NCBI RefSeq assembly: GCF_011682175.1
Contig: NZ_WHJG01000058.1
Coordinates: forward strand, 1-36,239
Length of the DNA: 36,239 nt
DNA from: Massilia frigida
GTDB taxonomy: Bacteria; Pseudomonadota; Gammaproteobacteria; Burkholderiales; Burkholderiaceae_D
Reading direction: 5' to 3'
The notes below the pieces were generated by a model. It was given only the letters and a program-made list of their open reading frames with translations. It searched no databases and had not been told where the DNA came from. Within the stretch, counting starts at the first letter, position 1, and every line of letters starts with the position of its first letter. A program made the position numbers and the translations under genes. Below, in pieces: positions 15,989 to 24,685 of the stretch.

Positions 15989-16688
15989 ACGGCTTTGCTG
16001 GGCGCTGGCCGGCAGCGCCTTCGCCATCGCATGGATCAACGCCTTCAGCGATCTCGACCTGATGCTGGCGCGCGCCATGTTCGACCCGGCCAGCGCCACC
16101 TTCCCGTGGCGCCATGCGTGGTTTGCCGAAACGCTCAGCCACGTGTGGGCCAGGATGGTGCTGCTGACCCTGGCCGGCGCCGTGCTGCTCGCGGCCGTGT
16201 TCGACCTGCTGTGGCCGCGCCTGGCCTGGCCCGATCCGTTCCGCCTGCGCCTGCGCGTGGTCGCGCTGGCGGCCGTGCTGGTGCCCTCGTGGATCAGCGC
16301 GCTCAAGTACATGAGCGCCTCGCATTGTCCCTGGGACCTGGACCTGTTCGGCGGCGGCGAGACCTATGTGCGCCTGTTCCAGGCGGTATCGCCCTACGCC
16401 TCGGTCGGCCACTGCATGCCGGCCGGCCATGCGTCGAGCGCGCTGTGGCTGGTATCCGTGGCGGTGTTCTGGCTGCCGCACCAGCCGCGCACGGCCCTGC
16501 GCGTGGGCCTTGCCATGCTTGGCCTGGGCTTTGCCCTGGGCTGGGTGCAGCAAATGCGCGGCGCCCACTTTCTCACCCACACCCTGTGGTCGATGTGGTG
16601 GACTTGCCTGATCGTCAGCATCTTGTACCTGTGCCTGATCGAGCGGCAGGGCGTGGCCCGCCGCAGCGCACATATTCAACTGTCGTGA
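15978..16688 (+). CDS. PAP2-family membrane phosphatase (LpxE/PgpB-like)
   Basis: 236 aa, overlapping the eptA stop by 11 nt, so co-translated. About six hydrophobic segments. PAP2 signature parts: a K-x6-C-P variant (LKYMSASHCPWDL, ~101-113), PAGHASSALW (~149-158) and RGAHFLTHTLW (~195-205) with the catalytic histidine. The canonical RP of the first motif reads CP, a variation I recall from EptA-linked family members. Likely removes a phosphate from lipid A or undecaprenyl/phosphatidyl lipids in the periplasm. Its pairing with eptA suggests it prepares or balances lipid A head-group modification. Confidence 0.85.
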   Translation: MRHKRLCWALAGSAFAIAWINAFSDLDLMLARAMFDPASATFPWRHAWFAETLSHVWARMVLLTLAGAVLLAAVFDLLWPRLAWPDPFRLRLRVVALAAVLVPSWISALKYMSASHCPWDLDLFGGGETYVRLFQAVSPYASVGHCMPAGHASSALWLVSVAVFWLPHQPRTALRVGLAMLGLGFALGWVQQMRGAHFLTHTLWSMWWTCLIVSILYLCLIERQGVARRSAHIQLS

Positions 16689-16727
16689 AGCCACCGGCGT
16701 GGCTTGTCCATCGATGGCGCTAGCGGA

Positions 16728-17582
16728 CTAGTGATTCTGCAAGGCATCCTGCGCGCCCAGCCAGGCGCGCAAGTCCGCCAGCGGGCGCGCCGCCTCGGTC
16801 TCGTTGAAAATCTCGTGATACAGATCGTCGTACACATGCAGCTGCGCCAGGCCGGACGGCACGTGCGCGGCAAAACGGCGCACCCCGTCCGGGTCGACCA
16901 GATGGTCGTCGCCGGCCGCCAGCAGCAGTGCCGGCACGCTCAGCCTGGCGGCGTTCGCCTGGCAATACGTGATTGAGCGCAGCATCGAGCGCATCAGGCG
17001 CGCGCTGATCTTGCCGTGCACCAGCGGATCGGCTGTGTACGCCGCCACCACCTTGGGATCGTGCGACAGCCAGCGCGGCGACAAGCCGTTCGGCACCGCC
17101 AGCGACGGCGCCAGCGCGTGCAGTACATCGAGCAGCAGCATTTGCGGGCGCGACAGGCGCAGCCCGAGAGCGGGCGAGGACAGGATCAGTCCGCGCAAGG
17201 GCGATACGGCGGACAAGGCGAAGCGCGCCGCGAACAGTCCGCCCATGCTGTGGCCGAATAAAAAGGGAGGCAGGCGATAGCGCGCGGCGAAATCGTCGAT
17301 CACGATTTCGGCATCTTGCAGCAGCGGATCGCCGTTGATGACATCGCCCCGTTTTCCCTGCGAGCGGCCATGGCCGCGGTGGTCGTAGCAGCGCACCGAC
17401 AGGCCGCAGTCGTTGAAGAACGATGCCAGGTGGCGATAGCGTCCGCCATGTTCGCCCAGGCCATGCATGATCACCACGCTGGCGCGCAGCGGCGCCGCCG
17501 GCAGCAGGTAATCGCTCACGAACAGCGTTGTGCCATCGGCAGCAAGGAGCTGGTGGCTGTGCTGCGCCACCAGCGCTGGCAT
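16728..17582 (-). CDS. alpha/beta hydrolase (monoacylglycerol lipase-like, Hydrolase_4)
   Basis: 284 aa. Serine hydrolase with oxyanion loop HGLGEH (40-45), nucleophile elbow GHSMGG with S112, an acidic residue in AAGDDHLVD (~229-235) and the catalytic histidine in DDLYHEIFNE (~258). No signal peptide, so probably cytoplasmic. Substrate is a monoacylglycerol or a similar ester by family analogy. The ATG at 17582 shares a base with the DUF1840 stop (TAATG), giving tight coupling. Its 3' end is tail-to-tail with the PAP2 gene, 39 nt apart. Confidence 0.87.
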   Translation of the reverse strand: MPALVAQHSHQLLAADGTTLFVSDYLLPAAPLRASVVIMHGLGEHGGRYRHLASFFNDCGLSVRCYDHRGHGRSQGKRGDVINGDPLLQDAEIVIDDFAARYRLPPFLFGHSMGGLFAARFALSAVSPLRGLILSSPALGLRLSRPQMLLLDVLHALAPSLAVPNGLSPRWLSHDPKVVAAYTADPLVHGKISARLMRSMLRSITYCQANAARLSVPALLLAAGDDHLVDPDGVRRFAAHVPSGLAQLHVYDDLYHEIFNETEAARPLADLRAWLGAQDALQNH

Positions 17583-17926
17583 TACACGCCCCAGACCACG
17601 TCGTGGCCGCCGGCCTTGGCTGCGCGCAGCATTTCCACCAGGGGATAGGCGCGCGTCGAAAAACTGACGACCTGGATTTCTTCGTGGTCGGTATCGTCGC
17701 CGGCTTCGTTGTGATGCGCATGGACATCGCGCTCGACATCTTCCGACACCGAATGCTGACGGCTCTCGTCGATTTCTTTTTCGAGAACCTGCAGGGCATG
17801 CGGTGCTTCCGCTGCCGTGATCACGCCCCGGTCGACATCTTTGTGGAGAAGGTCGAGGATGCGTTTTGCGTGTTCCTTGTACATCAAAACTTCTGATGCT
17901 GCTTTGGAGGTGAAGGTAATTAACAT
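17582..17926 (-). CDS. DUF1840 family protein
   Basis: 114 aa. Starts MLITFTSKA and contains ILDLLHKDVDRGVIT and the C-terminal R-A-Y-P-L-V-E-M-L-R-A-A segment ending DVVWGV, which I recognise as DUF1840. The middle is rich in Asp, Glu and His. Common in Burkholderiales, function unknown. The ribosome site is the GGAA-type region just upstream, and the gene is coupled to the hydrolase. Confidence 0.8.
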   Translation of the reverse strand: MLITFTSKAASEVLMYKEHAKRILDLLHKDVDRGVITAAEAPHALQVLEKEIDESRQHSVSEDVERDVHAHHNEAGDDTDHEEIQVVSFSTRAYPLVEMLRAAKAGGHDVVWGV

Positions 17927-18012
17927 AGGAACTTTCTAATTATGCGTACGTAGCGAAACGATAACACGAACCGGCGCTGTCGGTCGTGCCGCCTTGCGTC
18001 GCGTGCGCCAGA

Positions 18013-19557
18013 TCAAGCGGGTTTCTGGCGCAAAAAACGTGCTGTTGCCGCAAACGCAATGAGCAGCAACAGGTTCAGGCCAGCTCCGATCACGACCGCC
18101 GCCGTCCAGCCGGACCGGGTCAGGCCGAGCAGCAAGGTAAAGCTCAAGCCGGCCCAGCCGACGCCGGTCAGGAGCTCGAACACGGTCGATGCCAGGTTGC
18201 CCTTGCCGCGCGCCTTGAAGTCGCCGCGCAGCCCCGGCCGGGCGCACCATGCCACCACCAGCGCACTGTTGAGCGCGCACAGGGTGCAGCTCAGCAGCAT
18301 GGCGGCGGCCGCCGCCGGCTGGCGCATTGCCAGCCAGCACAGCGGCAGCGCGGCCACCGCGATCGGCGGGATCACCACCGCGGCCAGCTTGGCGCGCCGG
18401 ATGGTGCCCTGGCTGCAAGGCGCGGCGCGCAGCAGGTCCGGTGCATCTTCCGCCGAGATCACGATCCAGCCCAGCGAGGCGCTGAGCGTGCCGCACAAAA
18501 ACGTCAGCGCCGCGGCCAGTGCCGGCAGCGATACGGCGCGGCCGAGCAGCAACGGTGCCAGCAAGGGCAGCATGTACATCAGTTGCAGGCCGACTTGCGC
18601 GATCAGTTGCGGGTCGCGCCAGATCAGGCGCCACTCCTTGACCATGATGGTGCGCGCCAGGCCGCGCCCGAAGCGAAAGCGCAGAGCGCCCGGTGGTGCC
18701 TTGGCCACGCGTGCCGCGCCAGCCGCCTGCTGCACGCCATCGACGAAAAAGCCGTGCGTCAGGCGCGCCGTCAGCCAGAACACGGCGCCGCCCATGGCGA
18801 GCATCAGCAGCGCCGGCAGCGGCATGCCCAGCGCGGCCTTGGCCGGCAGCCACGCGATGCTGTCCGCGCCCAGGGCGAACAGCGGCAGCAGGCGCTTGAC
18901 GAAGCGCTGCAAGGCCGGCCCGAGCGGGCTGTTGAATGCCTGCGCCAGCAAAAACATGGCGGCGCCCGAGAGGGCGCCGAGCAGCTGCGCCGTCACGCGC
19001 GTGCGGCGCACGCCCAGCCAGCGCACCAGGGCCAGCGTGAGCAGCATCGAGAGCGAGGACGACACCAGCGCCATGCCCGCGATGGCCGGATAAATGCCCA
19101 GCCAGCGCCACTGCCCCAGCACCATCCCGGCATGCGCGAACGGCGTCAGGAAAAACAGGTACAGCCCGGCGCTGGTGGCCGCGATCGCCGCCAGGCGCAC
19201 GGTAAACACGCTGCGCGACGGGATTGGCGACGATAGCAGCAGGTCCAGGTCGCGCCGCTCGAACAGCGCCGTCACGCTGGTGTTCAAGCCGGTCGACATC
19301 ATCATCGTGAACACCCCGGCCATCACCGCGCTGACCGTCATCAGCAGCGTGAGCGGGGGCGTGCCGCTGGACAGGCGGGCATCCGTGAGCGCCATGAACG
19401 CGAAGCCGTGGATCAGCAGCGCAAGGATCACCCACACCGCAAGCGCCTTCCGGTTCACGCCCGTGCGCTGCGAATCCCGGCGCGCGCCCAGGATCTCGAA
19501 CATGAACAGGCGCAGCTCATGGCGCAGCAGCCACAGGGCGCTGCCGGCGCGCGCCAT
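18013..19557 (-). CDS. ABC transporter permease (ABC-2 type)
   Basis: 514 aa with about 12 hydrophobic segments in two halves separated by a polar stretch near residues 270-300. No nucleotide-binding motif. The ATG at 19557 overlaps the stop of the ATPase gene by one or a few bases, so the two form an exporter pair. The substrate is unknown. A second long frame on the same strand (17936-19435) is a high-GC shadow and was not used. Resembles large permeases of the YhaP/NatB type found beside a single ATPase. Confidence 0.85.
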   Translation of the reverse strand: MARAGSALWLLRHELRLFMFEILGARRDSQRTGVNRKALAVWVILALLIHGFAFMALTDARLSSGTPPLTLLMTVSAVMAGVFTMMMSTGLNTSVTALFERRDLDLLLSSPIPSRSVFTVRLAAIAATSAGLYLFFLTPFAHAGMVLGQWRWLGIYPAIAGMALVSSSLSMLLTLALVRWLGVRRTRVTAQLLGALSGAAMFLLAQAFNSPLGPALQRFVKRLLPLFALGADSIAWLPAKAALGMPLPALLMLAMGGAVFWLTARLTHGFFVDGVQQAAGAARVAKAPPGALRFRFGRGLARTIMVKEWRLIWRDPQLIAQVGLQLMYMLPLLAPLLLGRAVSLPALAAALTFLCGTLSASLGWIVISAEDAPDLLRAAPCSQGTIRRAKLAAVVIPPIAVAALPLCWLAMRQPAAAAAMLLSCTLCALNSALVVAWCARPGLRGDFKARGKGNLASTVFELLTGVGWAGLSFTLLLGLTRSGWTAAVVIGAGLNLLLLIAFAATARFLRQKPA

Positions 19558-20294
19558 CAGCCTTTTCCCGTCAGGTGCAGGAACACGTCTTCCAGCGTGC
19601 CGCCCTGGGCCTGGCCGCGCAGCTGGTCGAGCGTGCCCTCGGCGATCAGGCGCCCGTGCTGGATGATGCCGATGCGCTGCGCCAGCCGTTCCGCCACTTC
19701 GAGGATGTGGGTGGTGAGGATCACCGTGCCGCCGCCGTCCACGTGCGCCAGCAGCAAGTCCTTGACCTGGCGCGCGGCGGCCGCATCGAGCCCGGTGAGC
19801 GGCTCGTCGAGAATGAGCAGGCGCGGTTCGTGAATCAGGGCCCCGGCCAGCGCCAGTTTTTGCTTCATCCCGCGCGAAAAGCCGTCGGTCAGTTCATGCG
19901 CGTGCGGGGTCAGCTCGAGCCAGTCGAGCAGGCGCCGCGCGCGCGGCTCGGCTTCATCGGCTTCGATGCCCCACAGGCCGGCCACGAATTCCAGGTACTC
20001 GGTCGGCTTCAGTTTGGCGTACAGCAGCGGGTCGTCCGGCAGGTAAGCCATGGCGCGCTTGGCGCCGGCCGGGTCGCGCGCCAGGTCGACCCCGAGCACC
20101 TCGATGCGGCCGGCGTCGGGCCCCAGCAGCCCGGCCACCATGCGCAAGGTGGTGGTCTTGCCGGCCCCATTCGGCCCGAGCAGGGCATACAGTTCGCCGC
20201 GCCGCACCGTCAGGTCCAGATGGTCGACCGCCGGGCGGCCGAAATGCTTGACCAGGCCAGTGAGCCGCAGTGCGTCGCCGTGTTCGGTGTTCAT
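19557..20294 (-). CDS. ABC transporter ATP-binding protein
   Basis: 245 aa from the ATG at 20294. Walker A GPNGAGKTT (~40-48), Q-loop region near AYLPDDP, signature FSRGMKQKLALAGAL, Walker B LLILDEPLTGLD, and the switch histidine in ILTTHILE. The start is set by a 4-nt ATGA overlap with the MFS gene upstream. A longer frame to 20819 is antisense-free but lies wholly within that MFS gene, so it was rejected. Works with the permease immediately downstream. Confidence 0.92.
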   Translation of the reverse strand: MNTEHGDALRLTGLVKHFGRPAVDHLDLTVRRGELYALLGPNGAGKTTTLRMVAGLLGPDAGRIEVLGVDLARDPAGAKRAMAYLPDDPLLYAKLKPTEYLEFVAGLWGIEADEAEPRARRLLDWLELTPHAHELTDGFSRGMKQKLALAGALIHEPRLLILDEPLTGLDAAAARQVKDLLLAHVDGGGTVILTTHILEVAERLAQRIGIIQHGRLIAEGTLDQLRGQAQGGTLEDVFLHLTGKG

Positions 20295-21538
20295 GGTCGT
20301 GGATTCCCGGCTTGTGCGCGGTTGAGGAGGAAGAACACCAGCGCGCCGGCCTGCAGCAGCACGGCGATGGCGAGCGTGGCGCGGAAAGCGTCGGCAGCGT
20401 GCGCGCCGTGCGCCTTGAACAGGTCGACCGCCACCCCGAAACCCCACTGGGTGGCAAAGGCGCCGATGAACAGTTGCAGGTTGTAGGCCGAGTTGGCGCG
20501 CCCGGCCAGCGCGGCCGGAAAGGCCAGGGCCACGTGCGACTGCACCAGGGTGGTGACCGGCACGCTGGCGGCCAGCACCAGCCAGAGCAGCCAGGCCATC
20601 GGCGCGCTGGTGGCCAGCATGGCCGCCTGCGCCAGCACCATGCCGCCGATCCCGATGCCGATGATGCGGTGCGTGTTCCAGCCGCGCGCCACCAGGCGCG
20701 GCGCGGCCCAGCCGAGCGCCAGGTAGGACAGCAGCAGCACGAAATTGAATGCGAACAGGATCTGGCCGGTCTGCTGCGCGCTTTTTCCCAGCACCGTCGT
20801 CATCCACGGTCCGGCCCACAGGGTTTGCAGGGCGAAGAAAATGCCGTGATTAAGGAGGCCCGGCACGCCCATGCGCCAGAAATAGGAGCTGCCGAAAATG
20901 CGCCGGTAGCCGCCATCGGCCGCCAGCGCGCCGCCGCCCTTGGCCGCGCCGCCGTCGAACTGGCGTTCGACCGCGCGCAGGAAGAAAAAGATCGCCCCGG
21001 CGACGACCAGCAGCAGCGCCGCCACCACCCAGAAGATGCCGCGCCAGCCCAGCGCCGGCAGCGCCAGCGTGACCGGCACGGTGGCGCTGAGCGCGCCCGA
21101 GGTGCCGGCCACCAGCATCCAGCTGGCCAGCTGGCTCTGGCGTTCGAGCGGGAACCACTGGCGGTACGCCTTGAAGGCCGCCATCAGGCAGGCCGATACG
21201 CCGATGCCGATCAGGGCGCGTCCGATCCACAGGCCGGCCAGCGAACCGCTCGACGCAAACACGGCCGCGCCCAGGGCGGCGCACAGCAGCAGGCCAGCCT
21301 CGGTGCGGCGCGCGCCGTATTTGTCGAGCCACACGCCGAGCGGCAGCTGCATGGCGCCGAAGCTGACGAAATAGGCCGACGACAGCAGCCCCAGGTCGGC
21401 GTTCGACAACTGCATTTCCGCCACCAGGGCCGGCGCGATGACGGCGTTGACCGCCCGCAGCGCGTACGACAGCAGGTAGCCGAAGGCAAAGCACAGGAAC
21501 ACGCGCGCCGCGCGCGCACCGCTCAGGGGGGCTGTCAC
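20291..21538 (-). CDS. MFS transporter
   Basis: 415 aa with 12 predicted membrane segments and a central polar loop around residues 190-215. Motif A-like segment LGVWLDKYGARRTE lies after TM2 (~68-81) and RALIGIGVSACLMAAFKAYRQWFP (TM4-TM5 region) is typical of the nitrate/hexuronate-like MFS branch. Substrate cannot be assigned. Stop overlaps the ABC ATPase start by 4 nt and the lipoprotein gene lies directly upstream, so these four genes are probably one operon. Confidence 0.87.
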   Translation of the reverse strand: MTAPLSGARAARVFLCFAFGYLLSYALRAVNAVIAPALVAEMQLSNADLGLLSSAYFVSFGAMQLPLGVWLDKYGARRTEAGLLLCAALGAAVFASSGSLAGLWIGRALIGIGVSACLMAAFKAYRQWFPLERQSQLASWMLVAGTSGALSATVPVTLALPALGWRGIFWVVAALLLVVAGAIFFFLRAVERQFDGGAAKGGGALAADGGYRRIFGSSYFWRMGVPGLLNHGIFFALQTLWAGPWMTTVLGKSAQQTGQILFAFNFVLLLSYLALGWAAPRLVARGWNTHRIIGIGIGGMVLAQAAMLATSAPMAWLLWLVLAASVPVTTLVQSHVALAFPAALAGRANSAYNLQLFIGAFATQWGFGVAVDLFKAHGAHAADAFRATLAIAVLLQAGALVFFLLNRAQAGNPRP

Positions 21539-21542
21539 GCGC

Positions 21543-22088
21543 TTACTGCAGCTTGAACGAGGACATGAACATGTCGACCTGTTCCTGCGACATCTCCTTC
21601 GCCTTGCCCATCACGATGACCTGGTAAAAGCGTTTGTTGCGCGATTCGAAATGGCCCACCAGGCGCATCGGCACGCCTTTCTGCACGCCGCTCGCGTCGA
21701 TGTCGATGGCGCTGGCGCGCGCCGTGGCGCTGCCGGCGGCGGCCGAGGACTTGCCGCTCTTTTCGCTCTTGATGGTGGCGCCGATATTGCGCACCAGGGC
21801 CGTCTTCATGGCCGCTACCGCCGCCTCGGCCTTGTCGGGATCGGGCGCTTCGCCGCTGCCGACGGCGAACATGGTGCCGTCGACCTGGGCCGCGGTCATG
21901 GTCATCTTGACTTTCATGCCGTCGAGGTCGACCTCGCGCGCGTGGGTGGCCGGTTTATCGGGGAACATCACGCGGAAGGGCGCGTCCGGGCTGCTGTAGT
22001 CGCGCCAGTTGAATTGGGGGCTGCACGCGGCCAGGGACAGGCCCGCGAGCAGGGAGATCAGAAGGGGTTTGAGGTGGGAGGTTCGCAT
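21543..22088 (-). CDS. putative lipoprotein
   Basis: 181 aa. Signal peptide with lipobox LSLAAC (cysteine at ~22), so predicted to be lipidated. The mature part begins with FNWRDYSSPDAPFRVMFPDKP and ends with a segment rich in Met and Lys (GKAKEMSQEQVDMFMSSFKL). This resembles the short hypothetical proteins in which a PDAPF..FP strand opens a compact beta domain. No enzymatic motif. It ends 4 nt before the MFS start. Confidence 0.78.
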   Translation of the reverse strand: MRTSHLKPLLISLLAGLSLAACSPQFNWRDYSSPDAPFRVMFPDKPATHAREVDLDGMKVKMTMTAAQVDGTMFAVGSGEAPDPDKAEAAVAAMKTALVRNIGATIKSEKSGKSSAAAGSATARASAIDIDASGVQKGVPMRLVGHFESRNKRFYQVIVMGKAKEMSQEQVDMFMSSFKLQ

Positions 22089-22125
22089 CCCTGAATGTTA
22101 TCAGGGATATGCCTCGCCCTGATCG

Positions 22126-23064
22126 CTACGGCGCCGCTGGGCTGGTGCGCAGCAGCGCATACATATTGTCGCTGAAGGGCGTGGTGTCGAGCGCGCTCAT
22201 GCGCACCACATCGAGCCCGGCGCGCGCGGCGATCGCGCGCAAGGTCTTGGGCGTGAAGTAGTTCACGTGGTCGGGCCAGCGAAAGCCGCTCCAGCGCGGC
22301 CCGCGGATCATCCGGTTGTAGCAGGCGAAATTGGGCACCTTGACGATGATGGTGCCGTTCGCCTTGAGCCGCTTGCGGCAGTTTTCCAGCACGTCGAGCG
22401 GACTGGCTTCGTGTTCGAGGTAGGACGCCATGACGATGACGTCGAAATAGTCCTGGTCGAAGCGCAGCACGCCATCGGTGGCCGAGGCGTGCACGCAGCG
22501 TCCGCCGAGGGGACGCAGCTTGTCGTCCGACAGGGCCGACAGCGCGCGCGAAATTTCCACCCCGTGCGGCGCGACCCGCTTGCGCAGGGCTGGCGGCAGC
22601 GAGGTCATCAGCGTTTGCAGCAGTTCGCCCCAGCCGCAGCCGACGTCGAGCACATTGATGCGCGCCGACGGCGAGGCGGCGATCAACTGGTTCAGGATGC
22701 CCAGCACCTTGTTGCGCTTCAATACCTTGGCGCGGAAGCGCTTGAGCATGGTGCTGAAGGCGTAGCGGATCGGTTCGGCCTGCTTGCGGGCGGCCGATTC
22801 CTTGCTGAAGGTCACTTCGTAGGCGTAGGTTTCGCTCAGTTCTTCGTAGGCGGGCGGATTGGCCAGGAAGATGATGTCGGTTTCAGCGCATTGCTTGAGC
22901 AGCCAGGGTGCCGGCGCATAGGCCAGGTCGTGTTCGCGGCCTTGCACGGCCAGTAAAGGAGAAATCCGCAACGGTGTGGCTTGAACCAAGGTAGGTCCCC
23001 CGACAGGGTTTGCTGGCCGCCATCGGATTGCAAGGCGGGCATGCGGGTGGCGCCGGGTCGGCAC
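22126..23064 (-). CDS. class I SAM-dependent methyltransferase (Methyltransf_23 type)
   Basis: Up to 312 aa; the start is uncertain because the first ~30 residues are Arg/Pro-rich and unlike the family. Motif I is VLDVGCGWGEL (~138-148), with MASYLEHEASPLDVLENCRKRLKANGTIIVKVPN as the Methyltransf_23 core, followed by HVNYFTPKTLRAIAARAG. This is the type often found in glycan or natural-product loci, but no such genes adjoin it here. Substrate unknown. A downstream TTG/GTG start near 22990-22930 is possible. Confidence 0.8.
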   Translation of the reverse strand: MPTRRHPHARLAIRWRPANPVGGPTLVQATPLRISPLLAVQGREHDLAYAPAPWLLKQCAETDIIFLANPPAYEELSETYAYEVTFSKESAARKQAEPIRYAFSTMLKRFRAKVLKRNKVLGILNQLIAASPSARINVLDVGCGWGELLQTLMTSLPPALRKRVAPHGVEISRALSALSDDKLRPLGGRCVHASATDGVLRFDQDYFDVIVMASYLEHEASPLDVLENCRKRLKANGTIIVKVPNFACYNRMIRGPRWSGFRWPDHVNYFTPKTLRAIAARAGLDVVRMSALDTTPFSDNMYALLRTSPAAP

Positions 23065-23147
23065 CGATGCCCGATATGCATACTACCATCAGGAAATCTT
23101 CCGCGCGTGCAATTTTGCAAACAGGTTTTACAGAATGCCTTGCGGCC

Positions 23148-23948
23148 CTATTGAGCGGGTGCCCGGTCTGCGATCTCGACGATGAAGTGCGGGTCGAAAT
23201 CCACGTTTTCGGTGCCGCCGGCGCGGGTTTTGTAGCCGCAGGGATTCGATACCACCCGGCACTTGCCCACCATGTAGTCGACCGGCTCGTGCATGTGGCC
23301 ATGCACCCAGAGATCGGCCTGGCTGACCAGCTGGTCGAGGCGCGAGGCGTACGCGGCCGAAAAGCGCGACGCTTGGTAAGCCTCGGAGACCGAGCGCATC
23401 GATGGCGCCATATGGGTGACGACCACGGTGGGGCCGGCGAACGACTCGGCCAGCCGGGCGCGCAGCCAGGAGGTCTGGACCGCATGGAACTGGGCCGTGT
23501 CGGCGGCGCGCAGCTTGCGGTAGTTTTTCTGGGCCAGGCGGATGCGCTTGTAGTCGTTCATTACCGCTTCGGCTTCGCGCATGGCCGCCTGGCGGTCGTC
23601 GTCGCCGAACAGGCGGAAATCGGTCCACAGGGTCGCACCCAGGAAGCGCACATTGCCGATAATTTTTTCGTCGCACGAGAGGAAATGCACATTGCCGGCC
23701 GCGGCGCTGGCCTCGCGCAGCTCGCCCTGGACGCTGTCGAGATTGTGGCCGTAGCCTTCGTGGTTGCCGTGCACATACAGCACCGGCAAGCCGGCGAAGG
23801 TGCGCGCGGCCCAGGCGACCGCTTTGGCGCCGGTGTCGATGTCGCCCGCCAGGATGACGGCATCGGGACGGCTCAGGGCCGGATCGATGCGCGGCGCCTC
23901 GTCGCGCCAGAGTTCGTGATGCAGGTCGGAAAGTATAAGCAGGCGCAT
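23148..23948 (-). CDS. calcineurin-like metallophosphoesterase
   Basis: 266 aa. The five metal-binding blocks are present: SDLHHE (7-12), AGDIDTG (~34), GNHEGYG (~62), VVTHMAPS (~180) and GHMHEP (~219). Compact cytoplasmic enzyme without signal peptide. Similar to YkuE/Icc-type or UDP-2,3-diacylglucosamine hydrolase relatives, but the substrate cannot be assigned. Start MRLLILSD matches the usual N-terminus. It begins a leftward block; the intergenic region upstream separates it from the TonB receptor. Confidence 0.87.
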   Translation of the reverse strand: MRLLILSDLHHELWRDEAPRIDPALSRPDAVILAGDIDTGAKAVAWAARTFAGLPVLYVHGNHEGYGHNLDSVQGELREASAAAGNVHFLSCDEKIIGNVRFLGATLWTDFRLFGDDDRQAAMREAEAVMNDYKRIRLAQKNYRKLRAADTAQFHAVQTSWLRARLAESFAGPTVVVTHMAPSMRSVSEAYQASRFSAAYASRLDQLVSQADLWVHGHMHEPVDYMVGKCRVVSNPCGYKTRAGGTENVDFDPHFIVEIADRAPAQ

Positions 23949-24685
23949 GGTGCGGCATCATCAAGGAAGGGGGAGAGTCATAGTAGTCTATCGGGCTTCG
24001 CAGCGGAACCCAAGCGCCGCCCGGCAGCACCAAACGCGCTGCCGGGCGCACGGCAGCGCGCCGCCGGCCCGATACGCGCCGCCGCATTTTTTCGCGTATT
24101 GATCGCCGCGAGGGGGCGCGGAATGGGCTTTTCGGTGCGCGCACCGATGATTCCGAATATCCCTGGCCAGCGCGCGCCGCGGTAAACATGGGCGGCGCGG
24201 GGCAATGCCGAAAGTGCTGCCGATAATATGCGGGAAACAGCCGCATTTTCAGGCAATGGAGCACACCGTATTTACTTTTGGTCTAATCCCCCTGAATGAA
24301 GGCTTCCTTAAAATAGCACAGGCGACCACAGCGGAGCTGCCGGGCGGCCGCAACGGAACAGGCTGGGAAAGCCGTAAATCATGACAAAATCGATCAACAT
24401 CTATCTACGCCGCCTATTCTTCTGCAACTAGCTTATTTTTTCAGCTCATGTCGGATGGAAAATATAACATGGTTGAAGCATCAATTGTTGTTTTCTAGAT
24501 ATATGTACAAGATCAATAATTGACAGGAAACAGTGCGTGATGGTTATATGTGTGATCGATGATTTGGGCACTGCAAATCACGCTAACGCGCCCGAGACAC
24601 GGTTGCAAAATATAATTAATCCATGGCCGTTTTGCATCACGAGAGCAAAACGCGTTCATATACTTACAAAATGAGGAGCTTGGCA
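23949..24685. other. 737-bp divergent intergenic region, no gene seen
   Basis: The left half (23949-24290) is GC-rich and contains a perfect 10-bp stem with a 9-nt loop (24019-24028 with 24038-24047). It has no T-run, so it is more like a palindromic repeat than a terminator. The right half (24290-24650) is AT-rich and lacks coding signal on either strand. A TATAAT box lies at 24611-24616. No tRNA, riboswitch or Fur box could be recognised. It is unusually long for this GC-rich, gene-dense stretch and may hold regulation of the TonB receptor or a small RNA. Confidence 0.5.
24588..24616 (+). promoter_or_regulatory. candidate promoter (TATAAT) for the TonB receptor gene
   Basis: A perfect -10 hexamer TATAAT occurs at 24611-24616, in an AT-rich setting ~70 nt ahead of the chosen start. 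No good -35 is present 16-18 nt upstream, so an activator may be needed. Low confidence. Confidence 0.3.

Noticed and set aside
17936-19435. 499-aa open frame on the minus strand
   Set aside because: Arg/Ala/Gly-rich high-GC shadow of the ABC permease in another frame; lacks membrane segments and any known motif.
19557-20819. N-terminally extended ABC ATPase (420 aa)
   Set aside because: The extra N-terminus lies inside the MFS gene in another frame and has no domain. The ATG at 20294 with ATGA overlap is a better start.
23128-24264. 378-aa minus-strand frame over the metallophosphoesterase
   Set aside because: Shadow frame, Arg/Pro-rich, no motif; the true gene with all five metal-binding blocks is in another frame.
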